Of a DNA stretch of 64,000 nt, positions 8,077 through 15,791 are shown in pieces. Position 1 is the stretch's first letter; every line of letters begins with the position of its first letter. Source of the DNA: Lysinibacillus fusiformis (GTDB taxonomy: Bacteria > Bacillota > Bacilli > Bacillales_A > Planococcaceae); the NCBI RefSeq assembly GCF_016925635.1, contig NZ_CP070490.1, positions 4,408,001 to 4,472,000 on the forward strand, written 5' to 3'. The translations under genes and the position numbers were made by a program. The notes below the pieces were generated by a model, which did not search any database, was not told the origin of the DNA, and worked only from the letters and a program-made list of their open reading frames with translations.

Positions 8077-8709
8077 TTGGATTTTCAAGATATTGTGAAT
8101 GATGCACCGACGCACATTAAGAAAGAATTTATTTATAGAAGCCACAAGAAAGGAAGCCTCATTATTCACCCGCATGAACAAAATAATTATCTCTATATTC
8201 TAACTACAGGGATGGCTGAGGTGTATAGACAAAGCTATGAGGGGGCGATGCTTTCGCTATATATTTATGATTCATATAGTTGCTTTGGGGAAATAGAAAT
8301 TTTTAATGAAAAAGTGAAAACACTCGGTGTTATTGCGAAACAAAATTGTGAAACGATCGCTATCCATAAAACAAAGGTTTATGAATGGATGAAAATCGAT
8401 TTTAACTTTAATTTATATATAATGAAACAACTTGCTTCAAAATTAACTTCAAGTTCAGATACTACGGCAAAATTATCATTGCTAACAGTTAAAGATCGTA
8501 TCTTATTAAGCATACATAATCATTATAAAATCGGTGATTTAGATAACCTTACAAAGCAAATTTTATCAAGTGAGGTCTGTGCACCTATTAGAAGCTTAAA
8601 TCGCTCCATCGCTCAGTGCATAAATGAGGGCTTGATAAGTTATAAAAATAAAAAATTCGCTATAACTTCAATTGAAGAAATAGAAATGTACCTTGAAATT
8701 TTTAGATAA
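8077..8709 (+). CDS. Crp/Fnr-family transcriptional regulator
   Basis: A 210-residue protein with an N-terminal cyclic-nucleotide-binding-like jelly roll (about residues 15-115; GSLIIHPHEQNNYLYILTTG, then GEIEIFN). A long dimer helix (NLYIMKQLASKLTSSS) precedes a C-terminal winged helix containing CAPIRSLNRSIAQCINEGLI, the recognition-helix region. The phosphate-binding RxS motif of cAMP-binding Crp is not evident, so its ligand may be different or absent. The best start is TTG at 8077, about 7 nt after AAGAAGG. It is divergent from the nucleoside hydrolase-ribokinase operon with a 93-bp shared upstream region, suggesting it is the local regulator (inference). Confidence 0.8.
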   Translation: MDFQDIVNDAPTHIKKEFIYRSHKKGSLIIHPHEQNNYLYILTTGMAEVYRQSYEGAMLSLYIYDSYSCFGEIEIFNEKVKTLGVIAKQNCETIAIHKTKVYEWMKIDFNFNLYIMKQLASKLTSSSDTTAKLSLLTVKDRILLSIHNHYKIGDLDNLTKQILSSEVCAPIRSLNRSIAQCINEGLISYKNKKFAITSIEEIEMYLEIFR

Positions 8710-8749
8710 AGATAAAATTCAGGATGATAGTAGTTTTCAGATTAAAAAT

Positions 8750-8785
8750 AGAAGGCTGCCATTCTGTACTATGGTGTCGCCTTCT
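8750..8785 (-). terminator. Terminator of the radical SAM / ogt operon
   Basis: AGAAGGC (8750-8756) pairs with GCCTTCT (8779-8785), with CCAT/ATGG inner pairing and small internal loops. On the minus strand it is followed by ATTTTTAAT. It sits between two convergent genes and may serve both. Confidence 0.55.
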
Positions 8786-8801
8786 TATCAAAGCGATAAC
8801 G

Positions 8802-9620
8802 CTAGGGTTCGAAACCCTTCTGGCTAATGAAAAGTTCGTCTTCCATAAAATATTGCCGCATTCGTTTATAAACCATTTGATAGATGGACGGATGGTACCA
8901 ATCTTCCATTTCCAGATTGCTATATAAGGCTTGTACACCCATCCTATGTGTTCGTTTACCACCGCTTCCGTCCCCCATAAAATAATCGTCAATACATACG
9001 CGGTTAACCAAGGGACGCAGTATTTCTGCAAAATGCTCGCTGCTTGGTAATACGGGTGCGATGGCAACCTGTGTAGGAATATCGAATTCAGCAAGCTGTT
9101 GAAGTGTTTTAAGCCTTGCTGGAATAGGAGGCGCATAGGGCGTAAAATACTTGCGAATATCCTCCCTATCCGTTTCTACTGTCATACTTACCCGCACTTT
9201 ATCTTTGAATTGTCGCAGTAAATCCATATCTCGACTGACAAGCGGACTTCTTGTCTGTACAAATAGGAAGTCAGGGGGATCCTCTACCATAACTTCCAGT
9301 AAAGATCGCGTTACTTTTTCCTTATGCTCTATTAGTTGATACGGGTCTGTACTTGAGGACATAAAAATAGTTACAGGCCCTTTAGCTTTGGCACGATGGA
9401 GCTCCCTTTTTAATACATTCGCCGCACCATTTTTAACATCTACCCAACTTCCCCATTCCCCTTCTCGAAAAAGAGATACAGGCATTTGACGTACATAACA
9501 ATAGGAGCATCCAAATGAACAGCCTGTATAAGGATTGAGTGAATGTGTATAGCCAGAAAGAAAGCCAGTCCCTTTATTCAAAATGGTTTTTGGGTTTTTA
9601 TAAAAGATTTCACTTTTCAT
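8802..9620 (-). CDS. SPL-family radical SAM protein
   Basis: Radical S-adenosylmethionine enzyme. The [4Fe-4S] ligand motif CSFGCSYC (CX3CX2C) is at residues 34-41, preceded by SLNPYTGC, the arrangement of the spore photoproduct lyase-like family (Rv2578c-like) rather than true SplB. A TIM-barrel core follows (TIFMSSSTDPYQ; LFVQTRSPLVSRDMDLL; VSMTVETD). I chose ATG at 9620 because GGAGG lies 6 nt before it; an in-frame ATG at 9647 lacks a site. It is the last gene of the adaA-ogt group, which suggests a DNA-repair or nucleic-acid-modification role, but the reaction of this subfamily is not established. Confidence 0.82.
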   Translation of the reverse strand: MKSEIFYKNPKTILNKGTGFLSGYTHSLNPYTGCSFGCSYCYVRQMPVSLFREGEWGSWVDVKNGAANVLKRELHRAKAKGPVTIFMSSSTDPYQLIEHKEKVTRSLLEVMVEDPPDFLFVQTRSPLVSRDMDLLRQFKDKVRVSMTVETDREDIRKYFTPYAPPIPARLKTLQQLAEFDIPTQVAIAPVLPSSEHFAEILRPLVNRVCIDDYFMGDGSGGKRTHRMGVQALYSNLEMEDWYHPSIYQMVYKRMRQYFMEDELFISQKGFEP

Positions 9621-9650
9621 ACGGAACCTCCATTCCATGTGTGGCAAGTA

Positions 9651-10187
9651 TTACTTATTGCTAGATGAAGCTCTTTTTTCAAGGTCCAAGAGCAATTTCT
9701 TCATTTCTAATCCGCCCCGATAGCCAGTTAAAGAGCCATTCTTTCCTGTTACACGATGGCACGGTATAGTAAGTAAGACCGGATTAGCCCCAATAGCCGC
9801 TCCGACAGCACGAACAGCTGCTGGTTTATTTATAGCATAAGCAATGTCAGAATAGGATTTCGTCTGCCCATAAGGGATTTCACAAAGTGCTTGCCAGACG
9901 GCTAGCTGAAATGGCGTACCTACATACGCCAATGGTACAGTAAAGGTTTTCCTCTTCCCTTCTAGATACTGAATGATCTCAATAACATAGGGTTCAAGCT
10001 TTTCCTCATCTTCAACAAGCGGACTTCCTGGAAAGCGTTTCTTCGCCCATTCAAATAATTCCTCGAATGATTTGTTCTGGGAACCTACAAACACAAGCCC
10101 CTTGGAGGTAGAAGCTATAGAAAAATGCCAATCCTCAAACTTTAGTAAAGACCAATACAGTATTGGTTTATTCCTTGTTTCCATCAT
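9651..10187 (-). CDS. ogt: Methylated-DNA--protein-cysteine methyltransferase
   Basis: Removes the alkyl group from O6-alkylguanine (and O4-alkylthymine) by irreversible transfer to its own cysteine. The active-site block IPCHRV places the acceptor Cys at residue 143. TPFQLAVWQAL (residues 91-101) and RAVGAAIGANP (about 126-136) form the DNA-binding helix and arginine-finger region. Length 178 is normal for a stand-alone enzyme. The start overlaps the end of adaA by 20 bp, so translation is coupled and expression follows AdaA, as with adaA-adaB of B. subtilis. The radical SAM gene starts just after its stop codon. Confidence 0.93.
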   Translation of the reverse strand: MMETRNKPILYWSLLKFEDWHFSIASTSKGLVFVGSQNKSFEELFEWAKKRFPGSPLVEDEEKLEPYVIEIIQYLEGKRKTFTVPLAYVGTPFQLAVWQALCEIPYGQTKSYSDIAYAINKPAAVRAVGAAIGANPVLLTIPCHRVTGKNGSLTGYRGGLEMKKLLLDLEKRASSSNK

Positions 10188-10788
10188 TCGTTTCCTCCAT
10201 TTTTCTCATTTGACGAAATTGTGCTGGTGTCTGTCCCGTTTTCTTTTTAAATAAAGTAATAAAATAGGGCACGTTTGCCATACCCACACAGATGGCAATC
10301 TCTCCAATCGCTTTATTTGTCTGAATCAAATACTGTTTAGCCACGTGTACGCGAACTTGTTGTATATACGCAACTGGTGTCATGCCTTTAATCTTTTTAA
10401 AGGTTCGATGCATATGATAGGGACTTCCATGACAAATCGTTGCTAACGATTCTAGCGTTAATTTTTCAGCAAAATTTTGATCGATGTATGCTGTGATGAC
10501 ATCAACCCACTCACTATCAGGCAGATTTTCATTCGTTGGCTTGCAACGTTTACAAGGGCGAAAATTTGCGCGGAGTGCTTGTTCAGCGTTTGCAAAAATA
10601 CATACATTTTCTTTTTTCGGCACGCGAGATTTACAGGATGGTTTACAAAATATCCCTGTTGATTTTACAGCATAGAAAAATTGATTGTTGTACGCTGAAT
10701 CATTATTGAGAATTGCTTGCCACTTTTCATCTGTCATCATGTCTGCATCATTCGAAATTTTATTTTCATCATTAATACGATCCCGCAT
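10168..10788 (-). CDS. adaA: AdaA: methylphosphotriester-DNA sensor and AraC-type activator
   Basis: Repairs the Sp-methylphosphotriester in DNA by moving the methyl to its own cysteine, which turns the protein into an activator of the adaptive response. The zinc site has the four cysteines Cys48, Cys52 (FCKPSCKSR), Cys79 and Cys82 (PCKRC); Cys48 corresponds to the methyl acceptor. Residues about 100-195 form an AraC double helix-turn-helix (LESLATICHGSPYHMHRTFK; IAICVGMANVPYFITLFKKK). At 206 residues it lacks the O6-methyltransferase half of E. coli Ada, which is here the separate ogt gene. GGAGAGGTG precedes ATG. A 16-bp element found again near alkA sits about 60 bp upstream. Confidence 0.93.
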   Translation of the reverse strand: MRDRINDENKISNDADMMTDEKWQAILNNDSAYNNQFFYAVKSTGIFCKPSCKSRVPKKENVCIFANAEQALRANFRPCKRCKPTNENLPDSEWVDVITAYIDQNFAEKLTLESLATICHGSPYHMHRTFKKIKGMTPVAYIQQVRVHVAKQYLIQTNKAIGEIAICVGMANVPYFITLFKKKTGQTPAQFRQMRKMEETNDGNKE

Positions 10789-10846
10789 TTATCTCACCTC
10801 TCCTTACAATATACTCCCTAAAAATTCACAATGTACAATTCTGAAT

Positions 10847-10862
10847 ATGGAATAGCAAGATA
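10847..10862 (-). promoter_or_regulatory. Candidate AdaA operator upstream of adaA
   Basis: ATGGAATAGCAAGATA occurs here and again, identically, at 11661-11676. From adaA's side it reads TATCTTGCTATTCCAT, about 60-75 nt before the start codon. It contains AAT and GCAA, the elements of the E. coli Ada boxes, though with a different spacing. The AdaA assignment is inferred from its two positions in the alkylation locus. Confidence 0.6.
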
Positions 10863-10873
10863 TTGAAATTTTT

Positions 10874-11587
10874 TTATTTAGAATCGTGAAAAATGATGCC
10901 AAGACCGTATCGTTCTCCCGCAGTAATCGTACTTACTCCATGACGAACCGTATTTTTGTAATATCCCTTTTTACCTTGAACAGGTCTATGGTTAGTAGGA
11001 AAGATGAGCGCACTGCCTTGATCTAATGTAATGACATGTCCCCTACTCTGAGCACGAGGAATTTGTTCCACTAACAGTGATTCACCACCACAAAAGTCTT
11101 GTTCGCGTCGATTTAATACAAATACTACTTGAAACGGGAAGAAGATATCCCCATATAAATCTTGATGCAAACAATTAAAGCCACCTGCTTCATACTTTAA
11201 GAGTAACGGTGTCGGTCTAGTTTGTTCATATTCTTCACAAGTGTTCAAAAAATCGTGAAGTTGAGCTGGAAACTGCTCTGTTTTCTTTAAATAACCCAAC
11301 CATCGATTGGCTGTTTTGGCCAATTCTTGATAAAAGGACTCTCTTAAACTTTGGATGATTTCTGGCAATGGATAGGAAAAATATTTGTATTCCCCATCCC
11401 CAAAGCGATATCTCGACATATTGATGGTCGTTCTGTATGGCTCTTCGGTACAATACAACCCTATTAAGAATTCACATTCCTCTTTTGTTAAAATCGCTGG
11501 AAGCTTTGCAAATCCTTGCTCATCGAGTTCATGTTGAATAGAATCCCAATCTAAGCTCCCGACACGCGTTTTAATAGCTTGGATCAT
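10874..11587 (-). CDS. 2OG-Fe(II) oxygenase, DNA-repair type (Oxygenase-NA / DUF2086-like)
   Basis: Probable iron- and 2-oxoglutarate-dependent dioxygenase. Ligands visible are His141 and Asp143 (CLHQDLYGDIFFPFQ), His216 (VRHGVSTI) and Arg226 for 2-oxoglutarate (GERYGLGIIFHD). Conserved blocks RPTPLLLKYEAGGFN, DFCGGESLLVEQ and PRAQSRGHV match my memory of the Pfam family annotated as oxygenases for damaged DNA. The start at 11587 follows AAGGAGG by 7 nt; a longer frame to 11761 encodes an implausible hydrophobic extension. It lies between adaA and alkA and shares the 16-bp element, so oxidative removal of alkyl lesions is likely. Activity is inferred from family and context. Confidence 0.85.
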   Translation of the reverse strand: MIQAIKTRVGSLDWDSIQHELDEQGFAKLPAILTKEECEFLIGLYCTEEPYRTTINMSRYRFGDGEYKYFSYPLPEIIQSLRESFYQELAKTANRWLGYLKKTEQFPAQLHDFLNTCEEYEQTRPTPLLLKYEAGGFNCLHQDLYGDIFFPFQVVFVLNRREQDFCGGESLLVEQIPRAQSRGHVITLDQGSALIFPTNHRPVQGKKGYYKNTVRHGVSTITAGERYGLGIIFHDSK

Positions 11588-11660
11588 TTTTATTCCCTCC
11601 TTAGCTTTCTTAATAACTAACACTATAACCGCATCAATAGAAAAAAATAAGGAGTTTAGA

Positions 11661-11676
11661 ATGGAATAGCAAGATA
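11661..11676. promoter_or_regulatory. Candidate AdaA operator between the oxygenase gene and alkA
   Basis: Second exact copy of ATGGAATAGCAAGATA, in the 162-bp divergent gap. It has the same orientation and nearly the same distance (about 75-90 nt) relative to the oxygenase start as the first copy has to adaA, and could also act on alkA (start 11750). Confidence 0.6.
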
Positions 11677-11749
11677 ACAAAATGAGGAAAGATCTTTTTA
11701 TGATAAAGTAAAATAACAAACTGTGTATGTTGTAAAGGAGAATGAAAAA

Positions 11750-12661
11750 GTGACATGGCATGAAGTAGATGATGTGATACGCATTACCCTACCTGCAAAT
11801 TTTGATATGAATGCGAATCTAGGCTATTTAACGAGAGAAAATAATGAATGCATGTATGAAATAGAAAACGATATCATCACAAAAGTGATAGCCATTGGAG
11901 AAATTCAGTCATTAGTGCAGATAAGCGTAATCGATAATCAACAAATGATTGTTCAATTCCTAAATGATTCTAAACCTTTTGATCAGTGGAAGCGGGAAGC
12001 GATTGTAACATACATTCATGAATGGTTTGATCTTGATAACGATTTAACGCCATTTTATGAAATGGCAAATGCAGACCCAATACTTAAAATGCCTGCCGAA
12101 AAATTCTATGGATTGCGAGTTATCGGCATTCCCGATTTATTTGAAGCTTTATGCTGGGGCGTTTTAGGGCAACAAATTAACCTAGCCTTTGCCTATACCT
12201 TAAAGAGGCAATTTGTAGAAAGCTTTGGCGATTCTATCGAATGGAATGGTAAAAAGTATTGGATATTCCCATCATACGAACGAATTGCACAGTTAACCCC
12301 TACTGACCTAGCAGCTATTAAAATGACGGTTAAAAAAAGTGAATACATCATTGGCATTGCCAGATTAATGGCAAGTGGAGAATTATCAAAGGAACAATTA
12401 AAGAAAATGAATTTTAAAGAGGCGGAGAAAAGCTTAATCAAAATACGAGGAATCGGACCTTGGACAGCCAACTATGTGCTAATGCGTTGCCTTAGGCTTC
12501 AGACAGCTTTTCCAATTGATGATGTAGGTCTTATTAATTCAATAAAAACAGTACGTAATATGAACCGAAAGCCTACGAAAGATGAAATCTTAGAGCTATC
12601 GATTCCATGGAAAAACTGGGAATCCTACGCTACCTTCTTTTTATGGCGTGTTCTTTACTAA
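11750..12661 (+). CDS. alkA: DNA-3-methyladenine glycosylase II (AlkA family)
   Basis: Excises alkylated bases such as 3-methyladenine, starting base-excision repair. The C-terminal half holds the helix-hairpin-helix IRGIGPWTANYVLMR followed by FPIDDVGL, whose second Asp is the catalytic residue of the HhH-GPD fold. FEALCWGVLGQQINLAFAY is the conserved helix before it. The N-terminal domain is the AlkA-type beta domain. GTG at 11750, 9 nt after AAAGGAG, is the only start with a proper site; the upstream ATG at 11723 lies before that site. It is divergent from the 2OG oxygenase gene, with the 16-bp repeat between them. About 303 residues, close to other Firmicute AlkA proteins. Confidence 0.92.
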   Translation: MTWHEVDDVIRITLPANFDMNANLGYLTRENNECMYEIENDIITKVIAIGEIQSLVQISVIDNQQMIVQFLNDSKPFDQWKREAIVTYIHEWFDLDNDLTPFYEMANADPILKMPAEKFYGLRVIGIPDLFEALCWGVLGQQINLAFAYTLKRQFVESFGDSIEWNGKKYWIFPSYERIAQLTPTDLAAIKMTVKKSEYIIGIARLMASGELSKEQLKKMNFKEAEKSLIKIRGIGPWTANYVLMRCLRLQTAFPIDDVGLINSIKTVRNMNRKPTKDEILELSIPWKNWESYATFFLWRVLY

Positions 12662-12689
12662 ATAATGACAACTTTATAACCTTGATTTG

Positions 12690-12726
12690 AGAGCATGTTT
12701 TGAAAAAAATCAATTAAACATGCTCT
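12690..12726 (+). terminator. Terminator of alkA
   Basis: AGAGCATGTTT (12690-12700) pairs with AAACATGCTCT (12716-12726), followed by TATG. It probably serves alkA and perhaps the convergent LysR gene. Confidence 0.6.
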
Positions 12727-12785
12727 TATGCAGCTACGTTCTTCGACAATAATGACGAACAATCGCAATGGACACAAAATTCATA

Positions 12786-13670
12786 TTATAGCTGTAAATC
12801 TTTAATACAATCCATCGTTGTTTTTATAAACGCTTTGACAGCAGGAAGAGATTGTTTCTTTGACCTAGTAATGATGCTTATTTCACGGAAAGGTTCGGGT
12901 AAGAGAGGTTTTACAATGGAACCTTGTAAATTATAGGGTAAAGCTAGTTCTGGTATGATTGTAATGCCTAATCCTTCACGTACCATTGCAATGATCGTTT
13001 GATTTTCTTCCACATTAAACTGTATCTTTGGGGAAACTTTTTGTTCTTTTAAAAATTGTTTGACACTCACTTCACATCCTAGCTGGGGCATAATAAAAGC
13101 CTCCCCTTGAAGATCTTCCACTTTCACTTGTCCATTTTTTGCAAGATGATGATGATTAGGTACTATAAGGACTAATCGATCTCTTAATAAGGGTATAGCC
13201 TCCAAATGAGCCAGGGGGTGACTCAAAGATGTAAAACCGATATCCACTTTCCCCTCTTCCACCCAACGTGTAATTTGCTCATAGCTCCCCTCATAAAAGT
13301 TTATTTCAATTCCTTCAAACTCTCCTCTAAACCTTGATATGATCGTTGGCAACACTTTTGAGGCGAAACTAGAAAAGCTGCCAATATTTATTTTTCCGTT
13401 TTGTATACCTAAAATAGAAGCGGCCTCTTGTTTAATGCTTTCTGCTTCGGATAAAATATTTCTCATATTTTTGATGATACGTTCTCCACTATCTGTTAAG
13501 GAGATGCCATTTCTCCCTCTATTCAAAAGTGTAATACCGAGTTCTGACTCTAATGAAGCGATGTTATGGCTTATGCCCGATTGTGTCATAGCCAATATTT
13601 CTCCTGCTTTTGTGAAATTCCCAATATCGACTACTTTGACGAATATTTCTATTTGCAAAAGGTTCACCAT
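12786..13670 (-). CDS. LysR-family transcriptional regulator
   Basis: LysR-type regulator of 294 residues. The N-terminal winged helix is clear (LLQIEIFVKVVDIGNFTKAG, then MTQSGISHNIASLESELG and LLNRGRNGISLTDSG). A periplasmic-binding-fold effector domain follows from about residue 90, with the usual DIGFTSL and GLGITIIPELALPY blocks. It is divergent from the phzF-like gene, which is its probable target. GGAGG precedes the start. The inducer is unknown. Confidence 0.88.
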   Translation of the reverse strand: MVNLLQIEIFVKVVDIGNFTKAGEILAMTQSGISHNIASLESELGITLLNRGRNGISLTDSGERIIKNMRNILSEAESIKQEAASILGIQNGKINIGSFSSFASKVLPTIISRFRGEFEGIEINFYEGSYEQITRWVEEGKVDIGFTSLSHPLAHLEAIPLLRDRLVLIVPNHHHLAKNGQVKVEDLQGEAFIMPQLGCEVSVKQFLKEQKVSPKIQFNVEENQTIIAMVREGLGITIIPELALPYNLQGSIVKPLLPEPFREISIITRSKKQSLPAVKAFIKTTMDCIKDLQL

Positions 13671-13709
13671 ATAACCTCCGTATAAGATTTAACTTTCCAT
13701 TCGACTTCC

Positions 13710-13733
13710 TCATGTTGATGATTAAAAACATGA
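13710..13733. promoter_or_regulatory. Inverted repeat between LysR and phzF-like genes, candidate operator
   Basis: TCATGTT (13710-13716) pairs with AACATGA (13727-13733) across a 10-nt spacer. It lies centrally in the 121-bp divergent region, where LysR proteins normally bind dyads with AT-rich centres. Confidence 0.4.
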
Positions 13734-13791
13734 ATTTTACTTATTAATTCTATCATAATACAATAATCTTAGAATGAAGGAGGAGATAGCA

Positions 13792-14691
13792 ATGAATAAA
13801 AAAGTAGCATTTTTTTATGTAGATGCTTTCACAACAGAAACGTTTGGAGGAAATCCAGCTGGTGTTATACCGCATGCAGAAAATTTAACAGATGAGGAAA
13901 TGCTAAAAATAGCCAATGAATTAAACCTGTCGGAAACAGCCTTTCTTTTACCATCAATAAATGAAAATGCAGATTATAAAATAAGATATTTTACACCTAC
14001 AAAAGAAGTTGATTTTTGCGGTCACGCTACGTTAGGTACAGCATGGTTAATGGCTAATCAGTACAATTGGATTGATAAGGACGAAAAAATAACCTTTGAA
14101 TCGAACATTGGACTAATTCCCGTAAAATGGATTACAGAAAACAACCACTTAACGAGCGTGTCTATGACGCAAGTACGCCCCCATGTAAAAAATATAGACA
14201 TTCGCCCTGAAGTCGTTGCGGATCTTGTAGGAATCCATGAAACTGACATTGATGATCGGTATCCAATAAAAATAGCGAATACAGGTGTCCCACATCTTAT
14301 GGTTCCAGTTAAAACCCGTCAAGCAATTGACCAAGCAGAACCTAAATTAAACGAGCTTAAAAAGATGAACAATCAATTCAACATATCAACCACTCACCTC
14401 TTTACCTTTGACACAAATGGGGAGTTTGATATATATACAAGAGATTTTTGTCCAAATATAGGGATTGATGAAGATCCAGTTACAGGGGCAGCAAACGGTG
14501 CATTAGGCGGTTATTTATATCTAGAGAATGTACTAGCTCCACAAGAAAAACATCAATTAGTAATTGGTCAAGGACATACGATCAATAGACCAGGGATTCT
14601 TTATGTGACGATTACACCTGATGGAGAGAACGCCGTTATTGAAGTAGCAGGAGCAGCAGTTATTTCAGTAGAGGGGAAAATACTCTTATAA
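13792..14691 (+). CDS. PhzF-family isomerase/epimerase-like protein
   Basis: Member of the PhzF / diaminopimelate-epimerase-fold family. VDAFTTETFGGNPAGV (start), LNLSETAFLLP (with the family's catalytic glutamate), DFCGHATLGTAWLM and DPVTGAANGALGGYL are the hallmark blocks of the two pseudo-symmetric halves. Length of about 299 residues is normal. The start is ATG at 13792, 7 nt after GGAGGA; a start at 13774 is less likely. No other phenazine genes are present, so it is not evidence for phenazine synthesis. Most such genes in Bacilli have no known substrate. Regulated probably by the divergent LysR protein. Confidence 0.87.
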   Translation: MNKKVAFFYVDAFTTETFGGNPAGVIPHAENLTDEEMLKIANELNLSETAFLLPSINENADYKIRYFTPTKEVDFCGHATLGTAWLMANQYNWIDKDEKITFESNIGLIPVKWITENNHLTSVSMTQVRPHVKNIDIRPEVVADLVGIHETDIDDRYPIKIANTGVPHLMVPVKTRQAIDQAEPKLNELKKMNNQFNISTTHLFTFDTNGEFDIYTRDFCPNIGIDEDPVTGAANGALGGYLYLENVLAPQEKHQLVIGQGHTINRPGILYVTITPDGENAVIEVAGAAVISVEGKILL

Positions 14692-14737
14692 AAATATTTT
14701 TCTGAATTTTCCGCATTAATAATCATCATAAAATAAA

Positions 14738-14772
14738 ACTTCTCTAAATTCTTCACTTAAATTTAGAGAAGT
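14738..14772. terminator. Bidirectional terminator
   Basis: ACTTCTCTAAAT (14738-14749) pairs perfectly with ATTTAGAGAAGT (14761-14772). A-rich upstream and T-rich downstream flanks let it serve both the plus-strand phzF-like gene and the convergent LysR gene. Confidence 0.75.
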
Positions 14773-14802
14773 CTTATTTATGCCAAAAGAAGATTGTAGT
14801 GG

Positions 14803-15696
14803 TTAGTTTAATGCATTTAAATGCGTTTTTAAGAATTGCATAAATGGTTGCTCGATTAGATCGGATTTTCGTGAGCAAATAAATAAACTTTGCTGAATAG
14901 CCGCCTGCTCAACATACACTTGAGCAAGTTTCCCGTTTGTTATACTTTCGGCCACACTATAGGACGGAGCTAAAGTCATGCCATACCCCGCTTCCACTAC
15001 TTTGATGGATTCATGTAAGCCCTGCATTTGAAGTCCTAGATTAGGTAAAGGCGCATTAAACGTGTAAAAAATGGACTCCAATAAATCGAGTGTCGAGCTA
15101 CCACGTTCCCGATAAATAAAGTCTTCGTTCGATAATTCATAAATGGAGACCGTTTGATTTGCGAGAGGATGTAAAGGATGGACTATAAACCAAAACGGGA
15201 TATCCAATACCTTTTCAAACTGTAAATCTTTATGGCCTATTTTACTTTGAACGACGAAACCAAAATCTACTTCATAATTTAGAACTTGTTCTTCCACAGA
15301 TTGAACATTGCCTAACGATACAAAAAATTCAATTTGAGGATGAGCAAGCTTGTACTTAGCTATGATAGGCGGAAGTATATAATTAATAGGGATGTAAGAG
15401 GACGCAATATGTATTTTATCTTCCTTTGCTAAAAATTTACCGAGCTTCTCATCGATTTGTGCTTCTAAATAAAATAAACGCATGCCTTGCTCGTATAAAA
15501 ACTTCCCCTCTGGCGTTAATTGAATGCCACGTCCTTTGCCTTCAATCAATTTAGCCCCTATTTCATTCTCTAATTTTCGAATTTGAATGGTGACAGCAGG
15601 TTGACTAAGTAGCATACTATTCGCTGCTGCAGTAATGCCACCAAGCTTGGCTACATTCGTAAAGATCCTCAATGCATGTAAATTCATTCCATTCAC
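14803..15696 (-). CDS. LysR-family transcriptional regulator (CysL/CbbR-like)
   Basis: LysR regulator of 297 residues: helix-turn-helix ALRIFTNVAKLGGITAAANS, then LSQPAVTIQIRKLENEIG and LIEGKGRGIQLTPEGK. An effector domain follows with IASSYIPINYILPPIIAKY. It is divergent from a TauE/SafE-type exporter gene, and a 17-bp palindrome lies between them. That pairing recalls CysL-type control of sulfur-compound genes, but the ligand is unknown. A second in-frame ATG lies three codons later. Confidence 0.87.
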   Translation of the reverse strand: MNGMNLHALRIFTNVAKLGGITAAANSMLLSQPAVTIQIRKLENEIGAKLIEGKGRGIQLTPEGKFLYEQGMRLFYLEAQIDEKLGKFLAKEDKIHIASSYIPINYILPPIIAKYKLAHPQIEFFVSLGNVQSVEEQVLNYEVDFGFVVQSKIGHKDLQFEKVLDIPFWFIVHPLHPLANQTVSIYELSNEDFIYRERGSSTLDLLESIFYTFNAPLPNLGLQMQGLHESIKVVEAGYGMTLAPSYSVAESITNGKLAQVYVEQAAIQQSLFICSRKSDLIEQPFMQFLKTHLNALN

Positions 15697-15707
15697 ACCT
15701 TTCTATC

Positions 15708-15724
15708 CATAAATTTAATTTATG
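15708..15724. promoter_or_regulatory. 17-bp palindrome, candidate LysR operator
   Basis: CATAAATT-T-AATTTATG is a perfect dyad just upstream of the LysR gene and 67 bp before the exporter start. It fits the T-N11-A rule for LysR sites. Confidence 0.55.
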
Positions 15725-15791
15725 AATAAGTAATAATTATATATTTGTTTTATGTATAGTTTATCAGTAATTTAAGTATAGAGGTGATTGA

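Noticed and set aside
10874-11761. Longer form of the 2OG oxygenase with a hydrophobic N-terminal extension.
   Set aside because: The extension crosses the divergent promoter and the 16-bp repeat; a strong ribosome-binding site precedes ATG 11587.
13792-14691. PhzF-like gene as evidence for phenazine production.
   Set aside because: No phzA-E or G genes are nearby; single PhzF-family proteins are common and unrelated to phenazines.
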